A DNA stretch of 64,000 nt from Persicaria tinctoria (lineage: Eukaryota > Streptophyta > Magnoliopsida > Caryophyllales > Polygonaceae): positions 56,643,098 through 56,707,097 of the forward strand of contig JBANSL010000020.1 of assembly GCA_037127255.1 (NCBI GenBank), in the 5' to 3' direction. The notes beneath the pieces are model-generated. The model saw nothing but the letters and a program-made list of their open reading frames with translations, made no database searches and had not been told where the DNA came from. Positions within the stretch are counted from its first letter, which is position 1. Every line of letters starts with the position of its first letter. The translations under genes were made by a program, and so were the position numbers. This document shows, in pieces, positions 1 through 11,378 of this stretch.

Positions 1-2033
1 CGAAAGTGCTCAAATCTTTTATCTATGTGGTTCTTTAAGTGGCTTTTGAGGTCCCCTACAAACTCTTTGACAATCTCCCCTACAAACTCTTTGCCAATCT
101 CGCACATATCTTGAACACCGAGAGGAGTTCTTGATGAGGAGTTATACACCAAACGCGGAGGGGCACTGGCACCATAGGTCCGACAGTATCCGTGACCATC
201 TTCTCCAATAAGCCGATGGAATATCCTATCCTTCACTTCGTCAAAATCTCGCTGATCCTCAGGTTCCATCAGCAAGAGGGCGTTGAAGTCCTTCTATATT
301 AGTAAAACAAGTCAACATATGCAGTTCAATAATGGTAGAAAATTAAAAGGGTCCAAAGAAACTTACAATGGTCTCAATCACATCACGATCATCTCCATTT
401 CGAGATGAAACCCACATGCTCATCTTGTCAGTAGGTTGCCTAGCTTTGCGCCGCTAGTTAAATGGCAGAAATCACTCAAGTTAAATACGAATGTCATGGA
501 GTTGATACACAAACAAGTAGTCAAAAGTGCAAGAACTAAAAACAACTAAAAACTGAACGATATGCACTAATTCAGACAAGTGCACATACGGATTGTTTCT
601 GGACTGGCCCATGCTTATCTCTATTATTTGAGTTCTGGACGGATTGTTTCTGGACACACGAATACGTTACAATAGGATGCACCAAACTTGCAAATGGACC
701 ATCTAAGATAAGGGGGAAATAAAGAATACCTAGTCAACCTCACTTCTCCAATATGCAATGAGTGTAATCCAATCAGGTGGGAGGACAGTTGGAGGATTAT
801 GCTTCTCCAACTCAGGGTCATCTTGGCAACAAGTAAAATATTTCGCCTTTGTTTTAGACTTATATCCCTTCCACATGATGTTTAACATTATCAAGCAAGC
901 CTCTTTGAACCCATCGGGAGGATCCACCAAATTTTTCTATAAGTGTTAAAGGCAATAAGATAAAAAAGAACCAAATGGTCAGGTGAAAGTTTGTACATGC
1001 TGAAAAAGAAAGTATAAAGAAGAAAGAACATCATCCATATTATAAAAGTGACAAAGTAGAAAGCGGAAAGAAAATACCTTAACTTCTTCCCATATACCAT
1101 CCATCACATCTTGTCTGAAAGAGGTCCAGTCCAGCATAGTAAGAGGAAACCGTTGGCCGTCACACACTAGTATCCCCAGTTGCGACTTGAGATGTTTGGC
1201 ATTAGCCCCAACTGGTTGGAACTTGTCATTGAATTCGACTGCAACCTTGGCTCCAGTGTTCCACCCCAACACACCGTTGCTATGACCTCTAGGGGTCGGA
1301 CGTTCATCTTCATCTTGAAACACCATATATTTTATTATTTATTCACACAACTATAAAGGATCGAGGAAGATATAAGGGTTGGATGCAAATTAATGCCTAA
1401 CCAGATGAATCGACGTCGAGGTCTACATCAGTAGGAGCATCTGCATCATCTGGTGCAGCTGATTGTGGAGCTACATCTGGCTGCGTTGTCAGTACATTGT
1501 TGACTTGAGTGTTCGATTGAGCAAGGAGCGGAGCAAGTGACCGAGGTTGACCTAGAGCAAGAACTTCATTTGGTGGTGGAGTCGTGAGAGGGAGGGTTCC
1601 AGCTACTGATGCCGACATTGAGCACACACTTGGGGAGGATCTATCTCTGGTAGGCAGTAGAAAGTCAGATATGGTTCGCGGTCTGCCTGGTCGACCCTTT
1701 CGTTTCTTAATGGTTGAAACACGAATACACTATAGTTAGGCACTCATTAAAATATATATGGAAGTCTCATGACTTGATTGAATGTGCAAGTATCAAAGAA
1801 CTATGAATGTTGCTGAAATTAAAATAAAAAGCAACTTAACAGAATAAACAACAGCGAGAAATGGAGCACCAACGAACCTTTTCTTCTGCTGGACATGGAG
1901 TCGGTGGTGGAGCTGTGGGAGGAAGTGTTCCAGCTGTTGATGCGGACGGTGACGAGCCACTCTGAGAGCCACGTGAGTCAGTAGACACTAGGAATTCAGC
2001 CATGGTTCGTGGTTTGCCGGGTCCACCCTCTCA
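1..2033 (-). pseudogene. CACTA (En/Spm) TNPA-like transposase, Transposase_24 family, partial
   Basis: Accessory protein of a CACTA transposon; in the En/Spm family TNPA binds subterminal repeats and acts with the catalytic TNPD/TNP2 protein. Reading right to left, the exon-like blocks are about 1877-2033 and 1390-1708 (Pro/Ser-rich leaders with a basic GRPGRPRT motif), 1080-1326 (GWNTGAKVAVEFN), 739-936 (VDPPDGFKEACLIMLN, then PPDWITLIAYWRSE), about 366-470 (basic KARQPTDKMSMWVSSRNGDD) and 1-291 (DRIFHRLIGEDGHGYCRTYG). These match the conserved order of plant Ptta/En/Spm transposases. The gene lies downstream of, and on the same strand as, the TNP2-like transposase, which is the usual En/Spm order. 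The left end is cut by the window. Exon borders are approximate. Whether it is expressible cannot be told; the partner transposase is broken. Confidence 0.75.
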
Positions 2034-2598
2034 TTTCTTTATGATTGCCTACAAGTGACATGGATGATTGCTTATCAGATAAATGATTTATGTACTTGTA
2101 ATCAAAATTCCAAATCTCTAACATCTTCATTAACCCTAAGGCACTGTCTATGACAACAACAAAAAAGCAGAGAAAAACACAAGAAAACCCTTCAATTAAG
2201 ACAACAACTCCGGATGTCAACATCTTCCAAAAACACACATTTGTGTTCTACACAAAATAAGCAGCAGTAGCACAGATGGTACTGACCTCTGGTCGAGCTC
2301 CAACTCATCATCAAAGTCCACATTGTAATCATCTACATGGGCATAGTCCTTAGATTCAACTTCACCGACATTTAACCATCCATGTCCAGACGCATCCGGA
2401 TTATACCACACTTGGCGAGCTTGCGATGCCAAGATAAATGGTTCATCCCCAATTTTATCACGTGGGCATAGTAACCTATCAAAGTTTACTAAGGTGCATT
2501 GAAAAGGATCCAATTTAACCCATGTTGAAGGATGTGCCCACTCACACCTAAATAATACGTATTCGATATCTGAGGCATATGTAACCCTTATAATATCC

Positions 2599-2890
2599 GT
2601 TAATCTCCCATAATAGGGTACAAAATCTCCTTGCAAATACACCCCACAATTTTGTCTCGTTCTTTTTGTGTCAACACTTTTGACATGAAATCTCCCATAA
2701 TATCGAAATCTCCCATAATCTCCCTTATAATATCTCCCACAGTTTTGTCTCGTTCTTTTTTTGTCAACACTTTTGACACGAAATCCCTTATAATATCCGT
2801 TAATCTCCCACAATAGGGTACAAAATCTCCTTGCAAATACACCCCACAGTTTTGTCTCGTTCTTTTTGTGTCAACACTTTTGACACGAAA
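2599..2890 (-). repeat. Tandem duplication inside the DUF4216 coding region
   Basis: A block of about 90 bp encoding VKSVDTKRTRQNCGVYL and the following GRLTDII segment is present at 2599-2690 and again at 2798-2890, with a partial copy at about 2735-2797 and further fragments of it at 2690-2735. The copies differ at only a few bases. They disturb the TNP2 C-terminal frame. Confidence 0.8.
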
Positions 2891-3244
2891 GAAATATCCA
2901 TTCGATGTGTATGAGGTCAACTGTGCTTCCACAGGGGACGGGAAGTTTGACAATGAGATAACTTCATTACTTAAGGACACATCCCCTTCCCGGCGCAACT
3001 CTGCGACCTGAAGATGTAAAGGTAAAAGGTTCATTTGGTAGGTACTTTACATATTACTCTAATATGATAAAGCACATTAATTACACGTGGAAACTTGAAG
3101 CTGGTACTCAAGTGTGACTTGAACCATTGCGGGAACTCGTTGAAATGAATGGATGCCACTGACGTCTCATTTGCCATAAGATTGTGTTGTTTAATATATG
3201 CCAAATATTCCCTTTTGAAGGTTCGATAAAGTAAAACAAAGTAA

Positions 3245-4255
3245 TATAAAGATACTCTAGAAGGGGGGTTGAATAGAGTATGCCGGTTTTTCGCAGGTAA
3301 TCTCAAGACTTTTGAAGCTCGTGAAAAACCCTTTGAGATTGGACTTAATCTTTTCTCTGGAAAACCTGAATCACAAACAAGTTATACAATTCGAAACAAG
3401 TGCGGAAATATGGTAAAGCAATAAGTAAAGGATGCAACGAATTATTAACGAGGTTCGACACGAACTTGGCCTACGTCCCCGCCTAGGGTTCTTCCACAAC
3501 CCTAGGATTCAACCGGATTTTATTGATTCACACGACTTAGGATCCTAATAGATCACCGAGAAGCCTCTCTCCTATACAATTGCAATCTAGTCAACTCACG
3601 TTCCCCTGGAGTCCTAGACCAATATAGAAGAGCCTCACCTCTCTATGCTATCTAGTACAATCCTCTTACACTTAGTGAATCAATCGCCTAGTGTTCACTT
3701 CCTGAGTTACAAACTCTTGAGTATAACACTCTCTCTGAATATATCCTATAAGCTCACTGTGTAACTCTCAAATGCTTTGAAACAAAATATAAGACTCTTA
3801 AGAACAAGCAGAGAGAACACGCTGAAGAGAGATCGTAAACTTGAGGGCTAATTGTGCAATGATATTTGTGAATGTACGTCCCTTCTTTCTCTCTTCTTCA
3901 TCTCCTTTATATAGTGAAGATCATCGGCGCCACTTAAGGAAGGAATCTTCTCCAACGGCTTGGCTCATCATGGCTATCTTCGAGATCTTCTATACTTGGA
4001 AACTTTTGAAGCCATGATCTCCGATTGTGTCCTTCTTCACTTTTCGACTTTGGAATGAGATAATATTTGAAAAACTTCCTGAAATGTTAGTATGAATATC
4101 TGGGAGCATAAAATAATATTCGAGCATAATATAATAAAGTACAGGTTTTGTGTTTCATCAACACTGCTAAAGCTTCAAGACCTTTGACAGAAACAGACTG
4201 TCAAAGCCTTTGAAACTTATTCCGATTTTCATCAAGGGAGGGAGTTATCACCTTT
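3245..4255 (-). mobile_element. LTR-like insertion (probable solo LTR) inside the TNP2 gene
   Basis: About 1 kb of non-coding sequence splits the transposase between DUF4218 and its downstream segment. Read on the minus strand it begins near TGATAACTCCCTCCC, has a TATA-like CTATATAAAGGAG near 3905-3917, and ends in a C-run (TTCAACCCCCCTTCTAGAG) near 3250-3270. Such a C-run end is familiar from plant copia/Sirevirus-type LTRs. I see no clear target duplication and the ends are approximate; it could instead be a retained intron carrying a repeat. Confidence 0.4.
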
Positions 4256-7017
4256 AATGTTAAGAAGGGGGTATAATGTTAGCAAGTCATATAATATTGC
4301 TTTGATATCCAAACAAACCAAATGCACTTAGTCTGAAAAGGACTTACTCCAGATATTGTGTGACTCCAGCAGCATGAAACAAGACCCATCGGTGGGTTTG
4401 GTTACGCGTCACTTCGGGTAGAATGAAGCCCTTTCCCTTCTTCTCGACATCATCTTTTCTTCTTGGTGGTCTTTGCGACTTGCTTTCCACATCTTGTAGA
4501 TATTGAGTGCAAAAGTTCATGCACTCTTCCATGATGTAACCTTTGGCTAGTGATGCTTCCGGGCAAGCTTGTTGTCGAACATAATTTTTCAAAGTGAGTA
4601 GAAACCTCTTGATAGGGTACATCCAACGAAAGTGTAGAGCTCCGCCGAGTAATGCTTCCTCCGCGAGATGCACAGGTAAATGCTCCATCACATCCATGAA
4701 AGATGGCGGAAATATCTTCTCAATCTCACATTGGGTTAGAATGATCTGAGCGTGTGCCTCTTCCAATGAAGTGTTTTTATTAACCTTTGAGCTCAACACC
4801 TTGAAGAACTTTCCAACGTCAATCAGAACAGATACCACATTCCTTGGCAAGGAACTCCGAAGACAAAGCGGAATTAGCTCTTGTAAAAGAATGCGATAAT
4901 CATGGCTTTTAAGCCCTACAATGGTGCGATCCCTTAAGTTCACCCTCCGTGCAATACTGGAACATGAACCATCCGGCATTCTGGCCTTGGATAAGGCTAA
5001 CAAGAACTTGTCCTTCCCGACATTTTCCATCTCAAATTCAGCCCTCTCATAAACCTCAGTGCCCGATTATGTGAGCTTCACATGGTATTGCTTGCGAATT
5101 CCAAGTCTCTGAAGGTTGTGACGAGCAGAGACATTGTCTTTGGTTTGACCTTTAACTCCCGATATTGTATTCGATACATTTTCGGCAAAATTCTTCTCGG
5201 AGTGCATCACATCTATGTTGTATGGCAACATATTGTCTTTCCAATACGGTAGCTCATACAAGATGGTTTTCTTCTTCCAATTATGCTTTTTTTTTTTGCT
5301 GGATCTCTTTCCGGTTTGTCAGGTCCCATCTTCTTTCTCAATAGCATGTCATCCTTTTTATAACAAGTAAGCACTCTATTTTCATCAAGTTGTGAGAGGT
5401 GATCAGCCCCGGTCATTCTAGGAGGCGCGGAATCAAATTCCCGTCCATCATAAAATGACTTCAAATCTCTTCGATACTTGTGATCATATATAGGGCAAGA
5501 ACTGCTTATTCCTATCGTACGACCACTTGTGGCTAGCTTTTAAGTACGTTGCACCTGACCTTATGTTTCAATTTGGACATGCATACTCACCTTTAGTACT
5601 CCACCCAGACAAATTCACATAGGCTGGAAAGTAATTGATAGTCCATAGCACAGCAGCACGCATTTGAAACATTTCATTGGCAGAAGCATCAAATGTTTCT
5701 ACACCCACTTCCCACAATTCCTTTAGCTCCTCTATCAAAGGCTCTCCAAATACACAACTATCTTATCTCCAAGTCCTTTTGGTCCATCAATAAGCAAAGA
5801 AAGGTATATATACGGTTGCTTCGAGATGTACATAGGTGGTAAGTTGTAAGGAACTAGGATGACCGGCCACGTGCTATGATTGACATTTTGATTACCAAAA
5901 AGATTAAATCCATCAGAAGCAATACCTAAGCGCACAATCCTCATCTCAGCTCCGAAACTAGGGTGTTTGGCATCAAGGTGCTTCCAAGCAGGAGAGTCGG
6001 TCGAGTGCCGGTACACACCATCATCAACACGGTTTAAGTAATGCCATTTCATACGGGTGGCAGACTCCATTGTTGCAAACAACCTTTGCAATTGTGGTTT
6101 CAACGGAAAATACCTAGCTTGTTGGCAGCTTTTCGTGTGCCTGATTGACAACCATCAACAGTTTGCCTCCAACGCGATTCATTGCATATTGCACAAGCAT
6201 CTAGCCTTGCATCTTCATTTTGAAAGAGCATACAACTATTAGGACATGCGTCCACAATTGTGAAAGTGAAGCCTAAATCGTCCACTAACTTTTGCGCTTG
6301 ATAATAAGATTTCGGAAGGTGAACCCCATCTGGCAATACCTCAGAAAATATCTCTAGCAACTCTTTGAATGAGTGGTCGGTCCATCTGTGTAAACTCTTT
6401 GCTTGTAAGAGATGGACACCGAAGGACAATGACATGTGCTTCTTAGAACCCGGATATAGAGGAAGATTAGCGACTTCCATTAGCTTTATAAACTGGCCAG
6501 TGCACTCAGTTGGACCATGAATAACACCCTCACGGTGTCCATCATGATCTAGATTTTCCGACGTTGGTACGTTAGTCCTTCCGAAAGCATCTTCCACCAT
6601 TCTCTCCATACCCACATCCATATACCCATCTAACTCAGGTGGCACTTCATTCCTCTCCCGTGGTTCCTCGATCAGATCATGAATGGTCTCCCCGTGTTTA
6701 GTCCATAACTTATAACTAACCAAAAATCCATTGTCTTGAAGATGCTTCCGCACAACTTTTCTAACATAGAATACCCTATTCTTGCATTTCCTACAAGGGC
6801 AGTATATGCAACTCCCAACCTCCTTGTTGGCATATGCAAAGTCTAAAAATTCATCTAGCTTTGCAAAATATGCCTCAGAAATCCTAGTACTCCAATCAAT
6901 CCACGACTTGTCCATACGCATTGTCATGACCTATATAGGCACTAATTAAGGAAACCTACATCGAATACGGTAAACATTCTAGTAAGTAACTAAAATGCTT
7001 ACAGAAGGAATAATATG

Positions 7018-7160
7018 AATGAAGATAGAGAAAGACAAACTTTCCAGGTCAGAAGGAGGAGGATTCTCCTAATTAATGAAGATCGAGAAAGACAAGATTT
7101 GATGGTTAGAAGGAGGAAGATTTTCCTTCTTAATGAACATCGAGAAAGACGAGATTTGAT
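7018..7160. repeat. Diverged tandem 60-bp repeat, about 2.5 copies
   Basis: The unit AATGAAGATCGAGAAAGACA followed by AGAAGGAGGA and a TTCTCCT-type tail occurs at about 7018, 7078 and 7136 with substitutions. It lies just upstream of the transposase start. No function is evident. Confidence 0.75.
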
Positions 7161-8356
7161 AAGGCTAGCATGAAGTCTATGCATCCATGTCTTTAAAAAA
7201 ATAGATCACCTTTAAGTTTTCGTGCAATAGAAGTATGAATGGGAAATCAAGTGAAGGCATGCTATTAGAGTTATACAAGTTAGTAACTAATAATCTACAA
7301 ACAAACACAACTCACTTTGCATCAAAGAATACCAATCAGAACCACATAATAAACCAAAGTATGAACGGGAAATTAAGTATATATTTCTTTAATATATTCC
7401 TTATGTAATTTCATTTTTCTGTAATATACACTCATTCAGAAGGTATTTCATTTTTCTTGTTATTATAAAGGAATATATGTATTTCTTCTTTAATAATAAT
7501 AATAATTTCATGTTCATAATAACAACTGTATTTAGATTATCTAAAAGAGTTGAGCCCCGTTTTCTAGTAATATCATTAATTTAGTAACATTAAATTGTAC
7601 ATTAAAAAACACAAGAGGATACCAGAGATGTTGAGGTACAAGTTCTTGCTTAATTAGTTGCTAGTTGTATATCAATGCCTTGTGTAAGCATGCTACTGTT
7701 CTTTGAGTACATAACAGTCATAAGAAAATAGAAAAAGGAAACACATGCATCAGTGGCCATCGAAAATATTGAGGGTGTACAGAAAAAAGAAAATACAAGA
7801 AAAAGGAAAAACAGAAAAGGACCTTTTATGATTACATAATAGTCATAACAGTCATAAAATAACAGAAGAAGGAAAAAACAGAAAAAGGAAAAAACAGAAG
7901 AAGGAAAAACCAGAAAAAGGAAAAACAGTGACATGCTATTGGTCCTTTTCTGAGGACATAATAACAGTAAAAAAAACAGAAAAAGGAAACTCCAACAGTG
8001 GTCATCGAAAATAGTGAGGGTGTACATCATTTGTAATGTTTCATTTTTGTCTTCTTGTTTTTGTATGTTTACTCAATCAGTGCATTGAAACAAAACAAAG
8101 ACATGGAAACAAGCAAGCATATGGAGACATGGAGACAGCGGTAAAAAAAACTAATGACATGCTATAAAAAGCAACTACAAAGCATACAAAAAGCAACAAA
8201 AGAAGCAACAAAAACCGAGGACCCGAACAAATGCACCTGATTGCTACAATACCCAAGTGAAAGTTAGTCACATGCTGAACATTGGCCTCTCCCCTGCCAT
8301 TCATAACCTCTCCCCTACAGATTTCTACCCATTCATAACCTCTCCCCTTCAACGAT
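7161..8356. other. Non-coding, AT-rich then purine-rich low-complexity stretch
   Basis: No supported gene. From 7720 to 8000 the + strand is dominated by GAAAAAGGAAAAACAG-type units, and a longer unit (AGTGGTCATCGAAAATAGTG, then AGGGTGTAC) appears near 7750 and again near 7995. Open frames here are by-products of the low complexity. Confidence 0.7.
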
Positions 8357-8991
8357 ATGGAATCCTCTTCATACCACCACGACTCCTCATCTGGCCTCCC
8401 TCCCCGCCCTGTCCCCATCAATATATCGTTCGATAGCTCGGACGAAGGGTATGATTACATAGGTTATTCACTGATTTTATCGGTTTAGTATTTATTTTTT
8501 TACATGTATCCCTAAATTAGCTTGTCTTTGGTTTGTATGCAGCACCAATGCCGGGGCCATACCGGCCAAATCAGAGAGTGGAATTCATAGGGGCAGAAGG
8601 TGGGATGCTAGGATCATTGTACGAGGCGACTGTTCTAAGGAGAGTGGATCCAAGCCACTATGAAGTGGAGTACATCACCCTCACAAACGACAACCATGAG
8701 CCACTTGTGGAAATAGTGCAGGCTGGACGACTACGTCCACAACTGCCTCGGGTTAGGTATCGGTTGGTTTACATGATCGATGACCGCGTCGATTGCCGCG
8801 CCCTTGATGGGTTTTGGACAAGTAAGGTCATTGGACAGGGTCCATGGTTTGTGAATATTCCAACTTACAATGTCCACTTCCCGTTGACCGGGGATACGCA
8901 TGATTATCGTGCCCGTGAGATGCGCCCACACTTCGAGTGGAATGGAACCAGATGGACCACGCAACCCCATTTTCGCTACTTGCTACGATAG
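8357..8991 (+). CDS. Agenet (plant Tudor-like) domain protein, two exons
   Basis: Proposed exons are 8357-8462 and 8543-8991; the 80-bp intron has GT and AG borders and joins in frame to give 184 residues ending at TAG. The first 35 residues are a Ser/Pro/Asp-rich tail. Residues from about 40 form an Agenet/Tudor-like barrel (NQRVEFIGAEGGMLGSLYEATV, then HYEVEYITL and a REMRP-type end), and a second related unit follows (DRVDCRALDGFWTSKVIG, then YRAREMRPHF). Tandem Agenet modules in plants occur in chromatin and RNA-associated proteins such as the DUF724 family, and related Tudor folds bind methylated lysine. This protein has nothing else attached. It lies divergently upstream of the CACTA transposase, so it may be host-derived or carried by the element. 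The assignment rests on motif pattern. Confidence 0.65.
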
Positions 8992-9475
8992 ACTACTATT
9001 TGAATGTGTTGTATTGGTTTATTCCTACTGTGTTTTATGGGCTTCCTTGTTTGTTGGAGGATTTTAAATGTTTATGTCGTTGTTGTGTAATCCTATGGTA
9101 TTTTGCTACTGATTGTTTGGTTAATGTTGATCTATTAATGTTGGATTATGACACATTATTGTCGGTTTCTTAAAAGAAATGGTTTTAATGTTTGAAGATA
9201 ATCTTCTCTCAGTTTACACTTGAGAAAATATGACTATTATTTAATACTTGAAATTAAACTAAGATTACAACTTGTGTGTTGGGTAGTTTTCTTAAGGAAT
9301 TTTATTGGTGATCTTATCGTATTCACACTTTTTGTGCTTACTTCAACTGCTACCTACTGTTTTCACATCACTTGCTTCTCTTTGATTATATTATTTGTAC
9401 ATTTATTCTTTAACAATTATTGACTTCTTAAACTTGTCCCTGTGTCCTAGCTATCTCTCTCATTGTGTTGGTGTC
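8992..9475. other. Intergenic, AT-rich
   Basis: 3' flank of the Agenet gene. T-rich + strand with no supported gene or repeat up to the target-site duplication of the next transposon. Confidence 0.6.
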
Positions 9476-9483
9476 ATGTCATG

Positions 9484-10245
9484 TAGGGGTGGGCATGGGA
9501 CGGGACGGGACGGGATTAGGGTAATCCCGCGTCCCGTCCTATGTATATTTTGCGGAACGGGATCGGGACGGGATTTAATATTTTTTTTTCAAATCCCGCC
9601 GGGTCTTACCCCTCTCGGGATGGGACGGGACGGGATTTGTCCCTCATAAAAAAAATATTAAAATACAATCCAAAACTAATAAGTATAAAGTTACAAATAA
9701 GGTGCTAATTAAAGTTATGCATAATAATAACATTACATAACAAAAACAGTAGGCAACAATTTAAGCATTAACACATAGCTTTGCAAAATAACATTACATA
9801 ACAAAAACAGTAGGCAACAATTTAAGCACTACAACATAGCTTTGCAAATGAAGGAAAACAGTGAAAGAAACAGCACTAACATGACAGTAGCCCAATATAC
9901 TACTAACAGTAGCCAAACTTCTTATTTCTTTGATATTTTATTTTTGAATATTTTTATTATTATTTTAAATTTTAAATTTTGGGTTTAAATAAATGTTAAT
10001 TAATATAAATATATTCTTATATATTTTAATTAATTTTAATTAAATATTTAAATACAGTATAATTTTATATATATGCGGGATGGGACGGGATTTGCGGGAT
10101 TCGAACTCTCCGTCCCGCGTCCCGTCCCGCGTAATTTTTGCAGGACGGGATCGGGACGGGATTGAAATTTTTCTTTCTAAATCCCACCGGGATCGGGACG
10201 AGATGCGGGACGGAACGGGATTTGCGGGATTTGTGCCCACCCCTA
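9484..10245. mobile_element. hAT-type MITE with 8-bp target duplication ATGTCATG
   Basis: The ends are the inverted repeats TAGGGGTGGGCA and TGCCCACCCCTA. They are flanked by identical 8-bp duplications ATGTCATG at 9476-9483 and 10246-10253, the hAT signature. Inside each end lies an array of GGGACGGGAT-type units, inverted relative to each other, around an AT-rich core with no transposase. A 45-bp segment (ATAACATTACATAACAAAAA and onward) is tandemly repeated at about 9725 and 9787. Confidence 0.93.
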
Positions 10246-10359
10246 ATGTCATGTCCTCAAATAAGAGGTAGAAACCCAACCCTTGACATGTTACTATATA
10301 TTGGGAGCTAAAATAAATCAAGAGGTGTCAGGGCTGATATACGAGCTAACGAGCTCGAG

Positions 10360-10817
10360 TAGTGGGTGTTCAAGCTTGGCTCGTTTACAAACGAGCCGAG
10401 CTCGAGCTCGAGCCTCATTTTCTCGAGCCGAGCCGAGTCGAGCTCGAGCTACTCACAAAATGTAGATCTGTGATTCAAAGTGAATGGAGTCCAAAAGGCA
10501 AATCGGCTGACAGACTCTTTAGAAGAAGAGGTTAAATAAAACCTAGGGACAGAACTGTAATTTCACCTACGAAATGAGATATACGTCCTATTTACAAGGG
10601 GTTAAATAAAACCTATTTACATGGGGTTAAATAAAAAATAGGGGGGGATATGTAATTTTGCCCATAAAATGAGCTATACGAGCTACTCGAGCCGAGCTCG
10701 AGCTCAGAATTCTACTCAAGCTTGGCTCATATTTAATTCGAGCGAGCCCAAGTCGAGCTTTTTCCGAGCCGAGCCCGAGCCGATCTCGAGCTACTCGGCT
10801 CAAGTAACAGCCACCCA
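10360..10817. mobile_element. hAT-like MITE with GAGCTCGAGC subterminal arrays
   Basis: The left end TAGTGGGTGTTCAAGCTTGG and the right end, ACTCGGCTCAAGTAACAGCC followed by ACCCA, are imperfect inverted repeats. Next to each lie arrays of GAGC/CGAGC units in inverted orientation. The core has the unit GGTTAAATAAAACCTA three times (10530-10640). I could not find a clean 8-bp target duplication, so the exact limits are open. Confidence 0.6.
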
Positions 10818-11378
10818 ATGATAAATGGGATAAAGATCAGATTAAACCATATGAACATGTTCACCACTAATCTAAAAGAGAATATAATTAAAACAATAAG
10901 TGTTAGGGCTTCTAGTAGTTTTCCTTTAAAATGCACGTTTAGCACACAAACACAGGAAATCTTCATTATAAAAAAACATAATAGTAGCTAGCTTTGTAAT
11001 TCTGAAGCCAACTAGGCTAATTAGAATAACAATGGATACAATAGGGTTCAAGGTTCTAAAACCAATTCAACTTTCCTGCCCCAACTTACAAACAACAAAT
11101 TGATTCAAGGTTTTCTATCACATTAAAAATATATACAGTTACACTAAGTTTTAGAAGCAAGGACAAGAAAATTGATAAGACTTTATGCACTACGCAGTAC
11201 ACTAAGTTGTTAGGATGGTTAGTTCCATAAATATAATATTTTTAAGCTAATGTGACTTGAAGCCTTGTTAACAATTCATGCTTAATGTGAGGAAAACATT
11301 AACCGATGAATAGAAAATTTAGACATGACAAACATGAGTAAAAGAAAAATGAACTCACCGTGGAAAGTCTTCAAAAGC
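10818..11378. other. Intergenic spacer
   Basis: AT-rich with no supported gene or repeat, ending at the 5' LTR of the next element. Confidence 0.5.

Larger units (their letters stand above)
2287..6927 (-). pseudogene. CACTA TNP2-like transposase, frameshifted and interrupted
   Basis: Catalytic transposase of the same CACTA element. Order on the minus strand: Transpos_assoc domain at 6700-6927 (MDKSWIDWSTR, CPCRKCKN); Transposase_21/TNP2 core at 5735-6690 (CPNSCMLF, RLGIASDGFNLFG with a conserved Asp); the continuation PYWKDNMLPYNIDVMHSEKN near 5170-5260; DUF4218 at 4344-5030 (LPVHLAEEALLGG, RWMYPIKRFLLTLK); the link FKREYLAYIKQHN at 3150-3240; and DUF4216 at 2287-2890 (ASQARQVWYNPD). The reading frame changes near 6110-6150 and again at the ten-T run near 5288-5297, and about 1 kb of unrelated LTR-like DNA separates DUF4218 from its continuation. 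DUF4216 is further spoiled by an internal tandem duplication. The product is almost certainly non-functional. Confidence 0.85.

Noticed and set aside
2631..2816. + strand frame of repeated ILSRSFCVNTFD-type units
   Set aside because: Antisense shadow of the duplicated DUF4216 coding block.
7650..8030. Minus-strand Phe/Leu-rich frame resembling a membrane protein
   Set aside because: Produced by the purine-rich low-complexity tract on the + strand; no start context or homology.
9484..10245. Possible CRISPR-like or satellite array from repeated GGGACGGGAT units
   Set aside because: Ends and the 8-bp target duplication identify a hAT MITE; repeats are subterminal and inverted.
10283..10465. 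Ser/Arg/Ala-rich frame near 10400
   Set aside because: Arises from the GAGCTCGAGC arrays of the MITE.
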